In this document: one piece after another, positions 1 through 7,400 of the stretch
Layout: each line of letters opens with the position of its first letter
How positions within the stretch are numbered: position 1 is the stretch's first letter
From: Mariprofundaceae bacterium
GTDB lineage: Bacteria; Pseudomonadota; Zetaproteobacteria; Mariprofundales; Mariprofundaceae
Length of the DNA: 7,721 bases
Direction of reading: 5' to 3'
NCBI GenBank assembly: GCA_027075825.1
Contig: JALSZZ010000333.1
Span: 1 to 7,721, forward strand
Notes under the pieces: generated by a model
What the model was told of the DNA's origin: nothing
Database searches by the model: none
What the model saw: only the letters and a program-made list of their open reading frames with translations
Position numbers and translations under genes: made by a program

Positions 1-99
1 ATATCCGTTTGCTCTATTTTGGGTCGGCTAAAGGCTATGGCACGTTGGATTGTGCCATATAATATCTGGCTTTCTCTTAGTCAGCGCAAAAGAGGCTAA
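1..99 (+). CDS. 3' end of an upstream gene (partial, function unknown)
   Basis: Frame 1 is open from the left edge to a TAA at 97-99, giving 32 residues. The other two forward frames close by positions 30 and 60. The tail is basic and amphipathic, with the stretch ARWIVPYNIWLSLSQRKRG at its end. Hydrophobic-then-basic C-termini of this kind are common in glycan-cluster transferases and methyltransferases, but the fragment is too short to assign. It lies in the same orientation as the following genes, 90 bp upstream of the sulfotransferase, so it may be an earlier gene of the same locus. It could also be a chance open frame. Confidence 0.45.
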   Translation: MSVCSILGRLKAMARWIVPYNIWLSLSQRKRG

Positions 100-139
100 G
101 GATAAAAATTCCTGGCAGGATGCTTTATTCAAGTATGGG

Positions 140-168
140 CTGATAAGTAGTGTTGGCTTTACTATAAA
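140..168 (+). promoter_or_regulatory. possible sigma70-type promoter before the sulfotransferase gene
   Basis: CTGATA (140-145, four of six to TTGACA) and TATAAA (163-168, five of six to TATAAT) are separated by 17 bp in the AT-rich gap. A start near 175 would leave a leader of only about 15 nt and would cut into the GAGG at 173-176 that is the only Shine-Dalgarno-like sequence. Matches this weak are expected by chance in AT-rich DNA, so this is a candidate only. Confidence 0.2.
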
Positions 169-189
169 CAATGAGGCAATAGTTCGTTA

Positions 190-966
190 ATGCAAAGTCT
201 TCTTTTTATCGCCGGACCGCCGAGAAGTGGGACGACTTTATTGTCCCATCTCTTGAATGATCCAGAAAATACCTATCCTATTTTCCCGGAATGTACATAT
301 CTGACTAGGGTTATATCACTTTATCATGAGATCCTAAGATATCCTGACAAAACTAGGTATGAAGCCTTCATCAAAGATGATGTTCGATTGGCGAATCTTT
401 TTCGCCCAACAATTGATGAAATGTTACGCAATGCTGTTTCAGGCCTGCCGCAGCGAAAGGTTTTGGTGCTAAAAGACCCCGAACTTTCGAAAGAAATCTG
501 TGCGTTAAAAGATGTTGTATCGTTGCCCTTTAAAATTGTCTGTTGCGTTAGAGACCCTAGAGATGTAATGGTCTCTTGGCTCACTGTTCGAGAAAAACAG
601 GAGGGTGTGGTTAATTTCGAAGAGGAGGCGAGCAAGATTTATTCTTACTTTCATGGCTTGATGAACGGTATGGATATGTATGGAGATAATGTTTTGAAAA
701 TAGTCCGATATGAGGATGTTGTTATTCATAGTGAATTTGATCAGTTGACTGAGTTCGCAGGGTTTAAGGTTGGGTTTGTTGATCGAAAGGCAAGTATTAC
801 TGGATATGATGTGAGCAGCCCCTTTTACTCTGAAAAATATGGCAAGCCAGTTGATGCAGGCTCAATTGGATCGTACAAAAAAAAACTGTCTGATGATGAA
901 GAGAGCTATATTAATGCGATGTTTTCGGGAGTAATGGCTACATTCGGATATAAAGTGAATGGTTGA
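190..966 (+). CDS. PAPS-dependent sulfotransferase family protein
   Basis: A 258-residue protein likely to move a sulfuryl group from PAPS to a hydroxyl or amine, here probably on a sugar of the glycan built by its neighbours. Seen in the sequence: the 5'-phosphosulfate loop GPPRSGTTLL at residues 9-18, the 3'-phosphate-binding segment CVRDPRDVMVSW at 119-130, RYEDVV at 173-178, and a late GSIGSYKKKLS at 224-234 matching the usual C-terminal substrate/PAPS loop. No signal peptide or membrane segment is visible, so it should be cytosolic. The length suits the bacterial Sulfotransfer_1/Sulfotransfer_3 group. ATG 190 is the first start after an in-frame TGA at 172-174. The only ribosome site is a weak GAGG 13 nt upstream. 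The 3' end overlaps glycosyltransferase A by 8 nt. The gene is AT-richer than those after 2.1 kb. The family is clear; the acceptor is unknown. Confidence 0.88.
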   Translation: MQSLLFIAGPPRSGTTLLSHLLNDPENTYPIFPECTYLTRVISLYHEILRYPDKTRYEAFIKDDVRLANLFRPTIDEMLRNAVSGLPQRKVLVLKDPELSKEICALKDVVSLPFKIVCCVRDPRDVMVSWLTVREKQEGVVNFEEEASKIYSYFHGLMNGMDMYGDNVLKIVRYEDVVIHSEFDQLTEFAGFKVGFVDRKASITGYDVSSPFYSEKYGKPVDAGSIGSYKKKLSDDEESYINAMFSGVMATFGYKVNG

Positions 967-2011
967 TTCTCTGCCGAAAGTAAGTTTTCTGTTGCTGACG
1001 TATAACCAAGAGTCATATGTTGCTGAGGCAATACGGGGGGCTATTAGTCAGTCTTATGAGTCTTTGGAGATAATTATTTCTGATGACGCTTCTGAAGATG
1101 GTACTTTATCAAAGATTTGTGCTGAAGTGGCTGACTATACAGGCCGGCATTCAATAGTGGTAAGAAAGAATTTGGATAACATGGGTATTAACGCACATTT
1201 CAATCGATTATTTGAATTGGCATCAGGTGAAATGATCATTGTTGCAGCTGGAGATGATATTTCATATGAAGCAAGGGTTGAGCGAGTAGTGAAGGCATTG
1301 AAAAAAGGCGCTTCATGTGTTTTTACGAATGCCCGGCTGATTGATTCTCAGGGGAATGAAAAAGGAAGTTTTGTGAAGCCCGGCTATAAGCACATGCGGA
1401 GCTGGCGTGAAATGGTGATTGCTGGAACGCATGGTACTTGGGGGTGTACACTGGCATGGGATCGGAAAGTTTTTGATTTATTCGGCCCCATGCCAACCAA
1501 TATCCTTGGTGAGGATGCGGTCATTCCGTTTCGTTGTGCGTTGATGGATGGCGTTGAGTATATAGACGAAGAGCTGGTCGGGTATCGTTATCACGGTGAC
1601 AATGTCTCATTTTGGGTCCGTGAGCAAGGCTTGAGCTATGCAGGTCTGCGTCGCATGGGTATAAAAATAATGCGATTCAAGAGCCAGATGTGTATGAACT
1701 GGATGAGAGACCTTGATGTGGCATGCAGCAGGGGGCTGATCAAGGAGGCTGATAGGGAGTGGGGTGAGGCCGTATTGGAAGAGAATATCCAGTTATTTAA
1801 TGACACCAAAATGTTATTGATGGCCCCCCTTTGGAAAATGTTGTTGTTGTTTCCTGTTTGTTTTGTCGTTCATACAGCGGCAATGTTGAAGCATGTCTCA
1901 ATGGCTATCGCAATTAAGCAGACAGCATGGAAGCTGTTAAACGGAGTTCTTCATTACCGGTTTCCTGCTGTCCATCAAAAGATTCGGACTTTTCTGGGGA
2001 GAAATACATGA
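959..2011 (+). CDS. family 2 glycosyltransferase (A)
   Basis: A 350-residue GT-A-fold transferase expected to move a sugar from a nucleotide-sugar donor to a growing glycan on the cytosolic membrane face. Visible GT2 marks are the N-terminal strand SFLLLTYNQE (9-18), the nucleotide-binding SDDAS (41-45), the metal-binding GDD (98-100) in AAGDD, the catalytic-base-type GED (184-186), and YRYHGDNVS (209-217), a sequence typical of WcaA-like enzymes. Residues about 285-320 are hydrophobic and basic and may hold it at the membrane. No good Shine-Dalgarno precedes ATG 959. The start lies inside the sulfotransferase 3' end (8-nt overlap), so expression is probably by translational coupling. Its TGA overlaps the methyltransferase ATG as ATGA. 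Donor and linkage cannot be read from sequence. It shares the AT-rich composition of the sulfotransferase gene. Confidence 0.9.
   Translation: MVDSLPKVSFLLLTYNQESYVAEAIRGAISQSYESLEIIISDDASEDGTLSKICAEVADYTGRHSIVVRKNLDNMGINAHFNRLFELASGEMIIVAAGDDISYEARVERVVKALKKGASCVFTNARLIDSQGNEKGSFVKPGYKHMRSWREMVIAGTHGTWGCTLAWDRKVFDLFGPMPTNILGEDAVIPFRCALMDGVEYIDEELVGYRYHGDNVSFWVREQGLSYAGLRRMGIKIMRFKSQMCMNWMRDLDVACSRGLIKEADREWGEAVLEENIQLFNDTKMLLMAPLWKMLLLFPVCFVVHTAAMLKHVSMAIAIKQTAWKLLNGVLHYRFPAVHQKIRTFLGRNT
1996..2001 (+). promoter_or_regulatory. Shine-Dalgarno site that fixes the methyltransferase start
   Basis: GGGGAG lies 6 nt before ATG 2008, the best-placed ribosome site in the window. It decides for ATG 2008 over the in-frame ATG at 1927, which would add 27 residues lying entirely inside the glycosyltransferase A coding region. 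Confidence 0.7.
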
Positions 2012-2607
2012 GTGAGTTGTCTTCAGAGAGGGGTTCTCAGACTCATAACGAGTATTTTGGCTATCTGAAGAAAAGGTCTGTTCTCGGTCGATTATATCGG
2101 GAGTGGTGGCTATATCCTCGAATAGTGCGTTTGCTTCGGGGTGAGGTTCTTGACTTCGGGTGTGGTATTGGTGACTTCATCAGGTTTCGTCCGGGAACTG
2201 TCGGAGTCGATATCAATCCGTATAATGTCGATTTCTGCCGATGCCGCGGGCTGGATGCGCATCTGATCAAGGACGGCGGCATTCCTTTTCCGAACGAAGC
2301 CTTTGATGCGGTGACCATGGATAATGTGCTGGAGCATATCCCGGCCGCAGATGTATCTGCCGTGCTGAACGAGGTTTCAAGGGTGTTGCGGCCGGGAGGC
2401 ATGCTGTTGATTGGCGTGCCCGGTATAAAGGGCTATGCGGCGGATGCTGATCATAAAGTGTTTTATGATGACCTGTCGCTGTGTCGGCTTATGCAGCGGC
2501 ATGGCTATATCGTTCACGAACTTTTCCATATGCCATTGCCGTTTGCTTTCCTTGGACGGTTTTTGCGGCAGTATTGCACCTATGGCATCTTCGGAAAACG
2601 GCACTGA
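2008..2607 (+). CDS. class I SAM-dependent methyltransferase
   Basis: A 199-residue Methyltransf_11/23-type enzyme that should transfer methyl from S-adenosylmethionine, probably to a sugar or lipid-linked intermediate of this pathway. Seen: motif I LDFGCGIGDF (48-57), the acidic ribose-binding GVDIN (66-70), DNVLEHI (105-111) in the motif IV region, and LRPGG (127-131), followed by GMLLIGVPG. The C-terminal part, with DHKVFYDD (148-155) and a predicted helix plus HGYIV, is as expected for the family. It is short and has no extra substrate-recognition domain. The start is set by GGGGAG 6 nt upstream and an ATGA overlap with glycosyltransferase A. Its 3' end overlaps glycosyltransferase B by 26 nt if that gene starts at 2582. 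The change from AT-rich to GC-richer DNA falls within the first part of this gene. The acceptor is unknown. Confidence 0.87.
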   Translation: MSELSSERGSQTHNEYFGYLKKRSVLGRLYREWWLYPRIVRLLRGEVLDFGCGIGDFIRFRPGTVGVDINPYNVDFCRCRGLDAHLIKDGGIPFPNEAFDAVTMDNVLEHIPAADVSAVLNEVSRVLRPGGMLLIGVPGIKGYAADADHKVFYDDLSLCRLMQRHGYIVHELFHMPLPFAFLGRFLRQYCTYGIFGKRH

Positions 2608-3496
2608 TGTGCAAAATGCACCGCTTTGCTCTGTTATTATTGTCAATTTTAATGCAGGAAAACTGCTGACGGACTGTGTGTGCTCGGTTCTCGTTGCGAC
2701 AACACCGGTGGAGGTGCTGGTTGCGGATAATGGCAGTTCGGATGACAGCCTGGACCGGTTGCGGCGCCAAGTCAGTGATGCGCGCCTGCATGTGATTGAG
2801 AATCATGCAAACCTGGGCTTTGCCAGGGGCTCGAATATCGCCCTGGCCCAGGCGCAAGGCGAATACCTGTTGTTTCTCAACCCGGATTGCACCATTGAAG
2901 CGGACACCATCGAATGCATGATTGAACATAGCCGGAAGTTACCGGAGGCCGGAATGATGGGCTGTCTGATTCGCAATGAAGACGGCAGCGAACAGGCCGG
3001 CGCGCGAAGGCGCGTGCCGACGCCCTGGCGAGCCATGGTTCGTTTTCTCGGGCTGACTTCACTTTTTCCACATTCTCCGCGCTTTCGCGATCTGAACATG
3101 CATGAGCTGCCGTTGCCGGAGAAGCCGGTTGAAGTCGAGGCGATTTCCGGTGCATTCATGTTTGTACGGCGTGATGCACTGGAGGACGTTGGTCCGCTGG
3201 ATGAAGGCTATTTTCTCCATTGCGAGGATCTGGACTGGTGCATGCGCTTTCGCCAGAAGGGCTGGAAGGTCATGTTTGTGCCGGATGTCGAGGTGGTGCA
3301 TGCCAAGGGTGGTTGCAGTACGGACCGGCACCTGCGCGTCGAATGGCATAAGCATTGCGGCATGGTGCGTTTTTATCGCAAGTTTTTTCGTTATCAATAT
3401 CCGCTGCCATTCATGCTGCTGATCGTGTGTGCGGTCTGGGGCCGTTTCGCCCTGCTTGCCACCGGTTGCACATTGAAGAAGTTCAGGCAGGCATGA
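2582..3496 (+). CDS. family 2 glycosyltransferase (B), rhamnosyltransferase-like
   Basis: A 304-residue GT2 protein of the COG1216 (WbbL/RfbF-like) type, which often transfers rhamnose or related deoxysugars, though the donor cannot be proved here. Motifs: SVIIVNFNAG (17-26), VADNGSSDDS (47-56), the NPD of FLNPDC (98-103) in the DXD position, SGAFMFVRR (189-197), and the catalytic-region sequence FLHCEDLDWCMR (211-222) with its ED pair, then VVHAKGGCS (238-246). A hydrophobic stretch at about 273-296 followed by basic residues suggests membrane association. The start is uncertain. ATG 2582 has no clear ribosome site and overlaps the methyltransferase by 26 nt; GTG 2609, just after the methyltransferase stop, is an alternative nine codons later. 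An upstream ATG at 2435 would add 49 residues before any GT2 homology and is unlikely. The TGA overlaps the next ATG as ATGA. Confidence 0.88.
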   Translation: MASSENGTDVQNAPLCSVIIVNFNAGKLLTDCVCSVLVATTPVEVLVADNGSSDDSLDRLRRQVSDARLHVIENHANLGFARGSNIALAQAQGEYLLFLNPDCTIEADTIECMIEHSRKLPEAGMMGCLIRNEDGSEQAGARRRVPTPWRAMVRFLGLTSLFPHSPRFRDLNMHELPLPEKPVEVEAISGAFMFVRRDALEDVGPLDEGYFLHCEDLDWCMRFRQKGWKVMFVPDVEVVHAKGGCSTDRHLRVEWHKHCGMVRFYRKFFRYQYPLPFMLLIVCAVWGRFALLATGCTLKKFRQA

Positions 3497-4338
3497 AGGT
3501 TCTGGTTACTGGCGCCACCAGCATGATTGGTGATTTTCTTCTGCCGTTGCTTTATCAGCAGGGGTATGAAGTACTGGCCACCAGTCGCAAGCCTCATGAA
3601 GCGCAGGAAGGCATCGACTGGTATCAGCTGGATTTATGCAGCCCTGATTCCCTGCAGGTGATCGACCATGCGGATGTGTGGATCAATATCGCCTCATTGT
3701 CACTGTTGACAGCGGCAGCGGAACAACATGCCGAACGGCTCGGCGTTCGGCGCATGATTGCCTTCAGCTCCACGAGCAAATTTACCAAGGCGGATGCCCG
3801 TTCATCGGTTGATCGCCGGATGGCGCATGGCCTGCGGGAGCATGAGGACCGCCTGGAGGCCTTTTGTCGTCGGCGGAATATCAATGTGCAGATTCTTCGT
3901 CCTACGCTGATTTATTGCCGCGGGCGAGACAAAAACGTGACCGCCATTATGGACGTTATTTGTCGTTTCGGAGTGTTTCCGCTGGTGGGCGGAGGCAAGG
4001 GACTACGCCAGCCGGTGCATGCGGAAGATCTGGCCATTGCCTGTATACAGATTCTGCAGCAGGCGAACCTTCCCAGCCGGGGCTATAATCTGAGTGGTGG
4101 TGAAACGCTGAGCTATCGCGCCATGGTGGAGCGTATTTTTCAGGCCATGGGCAAACCTGTGCGCATCGTGAATGTGCCGTTGTTTCTGTTTCGCTGGGGG
4201 ATTGTGGTCGCGCGCCTGATTCCGCATTGTCGCTATTTAACGACGGATATGGCCTGCCGTATTATGAAGGACATGGCATTCTCCCATCGTGCCGCCAGTG
4301 AAGACTTTGGCTATGATCCGCGAGCCTTTAATCCATGA
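3493..4338 (+). CDS. extended SDR-family NAD(P)-binding protein (sugar epimerase/dehydratase-like)
   Basis: A 281-residue Rossmann protein resembling the nucleoside-diphosphate-sugar epimerases found in O-antigen and exopolysaccharide clusters, presumably acting on a cytosolic nucleotide sugar. Seen: the dinucleotide loop TGATSMIG (6-13), the SSTS segment (92-95) where SDR enzymes carry the active-site Ser/Thr, LRPTLIY (135-141) with GRDKN after it, RQPVHAEDLA (172-181), and NLSGGETLSY (199-208), all typical of the group. Two things are odd. The middle glycine of the GxxGxxG loop is Ser10. The YxxxK pair expected some 10-25 residues after SSTS is absent: the segment 96-122 contains no tyrosine. 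The reaction may therefore differ from classical epimerisation, or the protein may reduce, bind or regulate. ATG 3493 overlaps the glycosyltransferase B stop by 4 nt; a GAAGAAG sits about 10 nt upstream. In-frame codons back to 3355 carry no family sequence. Confidence 0.85.
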   Translation: MKVLVTGATSMIGDFLLPLLYQQGYEVLATSRKPHEAQEGIDWYQLDLCSPDSLQVIDHADVWINIASLSLLTAAAEQHAERLGVRRMIAFSSTSKFTKADARSSVDRRMAHGLREHEDRLEAFCRRRNINVQILRPTLIYCRGRDKNVTAIMDVICRFGVFPLVGGGKGLRQPVHAEDLAIACIQILQQANLPSRGYNLSGGETLSYRAMVERIFQAMGKPVRIVNVPLFLFRWGIVVARLIPHCRYLTTDMACRIMKDMAFSHRAASEDFGYDPRAFNP

Positions 4339-4423
4339 GGTCAGGCGGGGAACGTATTGTGCTGGTTATTGTCTGGAGGAATGATTATCATACGGGCTGC
4401 TCTTTTCAGGCGGTTCTTAAAAT

Positions 4424-4486
4424 ATGTGGATGCGCGTTCTTATATTGCTATTAGTTTTTGTTGCTTCTCCTGCAGGTGTATTCGCA
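4424..4486 (+). other. signal peptide coding segment
   Basis: Residues 1-21 of the large protein have a short basic start (Arg4), a hydrophobic core [10 protein letters not shown] and a likely signal peptidase I site after VFA (19-21). No lipobox cysteine is present, so this is a Sec signal and not a lipoprotein signal. Confidence 0.8.
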
Positions 4487-7400
4487 GGCGTTGCCTCCAC
4501 ATTGCTTGGCCCTACTTTTCCGGCAGGCGTTCCTGCCATTGTTCCTGCATCCCTGAATAATCCTCAGGGCGTGGCCCGCGATGCGCTGGGCAATGTCTAT
4601 ATCGCGGATACAGGTAATCATCGTGTATTGAAAAGGGATGTGAATGGCGTAGTGACGGTTGTTGCCGGTACCGGTGTGGCCGGTTTTTTTGGTGATGGTG
4701 GCCCGGCAACGGCTGCGCAGCTGAACACCCCCGTGGATGTCGAGGTGGATGCCACGGGCAATGTCTATATCGCCGATTCCCTGAACCATCGCATTCGCAA
4801 GGTCGGTGCGCTCACAGGCCTGATAAGCACGATTGCCGGTAATGGCGTGACGACGTTTCCGGTGGGTGATGGCGGATTGGCCACTGCGGCAACGCTGAAC
4901 ACGCCGAAAGGCCTGGATGTTGATGCTGCCGGCAATCTGTATATTGCCGATACGTTGCATCATCTGGTGCGCAAGGTGGATGTGCTGGGCGTGATTTCCC
5001 GTGTGGCGGGGACCGGTGTGGCAGGATTCTCGGGGGATACGGGGCTGGCGGTTGCCGCGCAACTGAATACGCCGCGCGATGTGGCCGTGGATCCTGCGGG
5101 CAATATCTATATCTCGGATCAGATGAATCACCGTATCCGCAAGGTTGACATCAATGGCGTAATTGCAACGTTTGCCGGAACAGGCACGCCCGGCTATCTG
5201 GGGAATGGTGGGGATGCCTCGCTGGCACAATTGCATCAGCCCGCCGGCATTGATGCCGATGCCGATGGTCGCGTGTATGTGGCGGATACGCTTAACCATC
5301 AGATTCGCATGATTGATACCAATGATGTGATTATCGCCCTGATGGGCGTTTCGGCGACGCCGACAGGCATCGGCACGGCGGTTGGGGATGGTCTTCATTC
5401 CAAGCAGGCCAGTCTGCACCTGCCCAATGATGTGGTGGATACTCCCGGCGATGCATTGCTGGTTGCCGATACGACCAATAACCGCGTGCGCCATGTCACC
5501 GGAGGCGATACGGACTGGGATGATGTGCCGAATGCGACGGATGCCTTCCCTCTCGATCCGGCAGCATCTGTGGATAACGATGGTGATGGTGCTCCGGATG
5601 CATGGAATGTACCAGCAGCCGGGCCGCCGGTTATAACAGGCGCCTCCCTGATGCAGATTGGCGCGTCTCCATTGAAGCTGGATGAATTCCCGGCCGATCC
5701 GCTACGCCAGGTTTCACCCAAGGAGATTCCGTTCGGCGTGAATCTGGCGGGCGCTGAATTTTCGCCAAACAGATTGCCGGGCATTTATGCCACCGATTAT
5801 ATCTATCCGAATGTCGCCGAGCTGGATTATTACCGCACCAAGGGGTTCACGTATCTGCGCTTGCCCGTGCTCTGGGAGCGTTTGCAGCCGACACTGAACG
5901 GGCCATTGGATGCGGCGGAGCTGGCTCGGTTGGATGCTCTCGTGGCTGAAGTGCGCGCCCGCAAGATGAAGCTGATTATCGACCTGCATAATTTCGGGAA
6001 GTACCGGGGAGTGGTATTGACTGCTACGCAACTGGCGGATTTCTGGAGCCGCATGGCTACTCATTATGCAGCCGAAGCAGCCATTTTCGGCTATGATCTA
6101 ATGAATGAGCCGAATATGGCCGGGGTATGGCAGGCGGCAGCACAGGCGGCAGTGAATGCCATTCGTGCCGTGGATACGACACATGCGATTATTGTCGCCG
6201 GCGATGCATTCAGCACGGCATTTCACTGGGAACAGCAGAATCTGAATTTTGTGATTACCGATCCGGCGAATAACCTGATTTATGAGGCACACCAGTATTT
6301 TGATGCCGATGCGTCCGGTCAGTATATCGGTGCCAATGGCGTGAAATATCATCAGACCTATCAGAGTGCGCATGGCACGCGCACGTATAACGATGTGTTT
6401 GCCGAACGTCTGTATGTGTTTGTCGGCTGGCTGAAAAAGCATGGTTATCGCGGCATGCTGGGCGAGTTTGGTGTGCCGGCGGCGACTGGTCTTGATCCTG
6501 CATGGGTCAATCTTTTGCCGCCTCTGCTGACGTATTTGCAGAGTGAAGGGGTCGGCTGGACATACTGGGCGGGTGGACCCTGGTGGGGAACGGATGCGAT
6601 GAGTATTGAGCCTGCCAGCCTGGTTAATGGCCCGGACCGGCCGCAAATGCAGGTGATGCTGCCATTGATGGACAGCGACGGTGATGGCGTGACCAATGAT
6701 CAGGATGCGTTTGCCAGTGATTTTGTGGCCTGGCTGGACGGTGATGGAGATGGCCATCCGGATGCCTGGAATCCTGCTGCAACGCAGGCACAGATTGATG
6801 CCTCCGGGCTGATCTTTGATGAATTCCCGAACGATCCGACACGCTGGCATGTGTCTCCGATTGCCAATAATGATTTGGCTACAACATCTTCCGGGCAGGC
6901 CGTCGTTATTAATGTGCTGGCAAATGATTTTGATCCCAATCCGCTGGATCCGATTGCACTGTTTTCGGCTGATGGCAGCAGTGCCAGCGGAGGGAGTGTG
7001 GTGAGCAATGCGGATGGCACGATTACCTATACGCCTTTATGTTCATTCGCGGGGACGGATTCGTTTCTGTACACGATTCAGGATTTGAAAAAAGCTACGG
7101 CAACGGCAGGGGTGACGATTACGGTTCTGCCTGTGGATGCGGACGGTGATGGCATCATGGATTGTGTGGATGCCTTTCCCAACGACCCGGCAGCTTCGCA
7201 GGACAGCGATGGGGATGGTCATCCGGATGCATGGAATGCGAATGCAACGCAAGCACAGATTGCGGCGTCAGCGTTGACGCTGGATGCGTTCCCCAATGAC
7301 CCTGCCGCTTCGCTTGATACGGATGGGGATGGTCATCCTGATGCCTGGAATGCGAATGCCACGGCAGCGCAGATTGCGGCCTCGCAGCTGACGCTGGATG

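Noticed and set aside
2435..2581. In-frame upstream start for glycosyltransferase B at ATG 2435
   Set aside because: The added 49 residues overlap the methyltransferase core and have no GT2 character; the family's first strand begins only 17 residues after ATG 2582.
3355..3492. In-frame upstream start for the SDR gene at ATG 3355
   Set aside because: It would add 46 residues before the Rossmann strand MKVLVTG, which in this family is at the N-terminus; ATG 3493 also forms an ATGA coupling.
4339..4423. Promoter or terminator in the gap before the large gene
   Set aside because: TATCAT (4386-4391) resembles a -10 box, but no -35 match lies at 16-18 bp. No stem followed by a T-run was seen, so neither is called.
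4381..4560. Small frame starting at ATG 4381 directly after GGAGGA (4375-4380)
   Set aside because: The spacing from GGAGGA to ATG is zero, too short for normal initiation. The rest of the frame is an out-of-phase shadow of the signal peptide and first NHL unit, rich in Cys and Arg.
4451..5494. Reverse-strand open frame of 347 codons opposite the NHL repeats
   Set aside because: Its repetitive sequence is the mirror of the NHL repeat codons, it has no known domain, and the forward frame has strong domain evidence over the same bases.
6098..6850. Reverse-strand open frame of 250 codons opposite the GH5 domain
   Set aside because: It lies opposite catalytic GH5 sequence with intact active-site residues on the + strand. 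The His/Arg/Gln-rich product has no recognisable domain.
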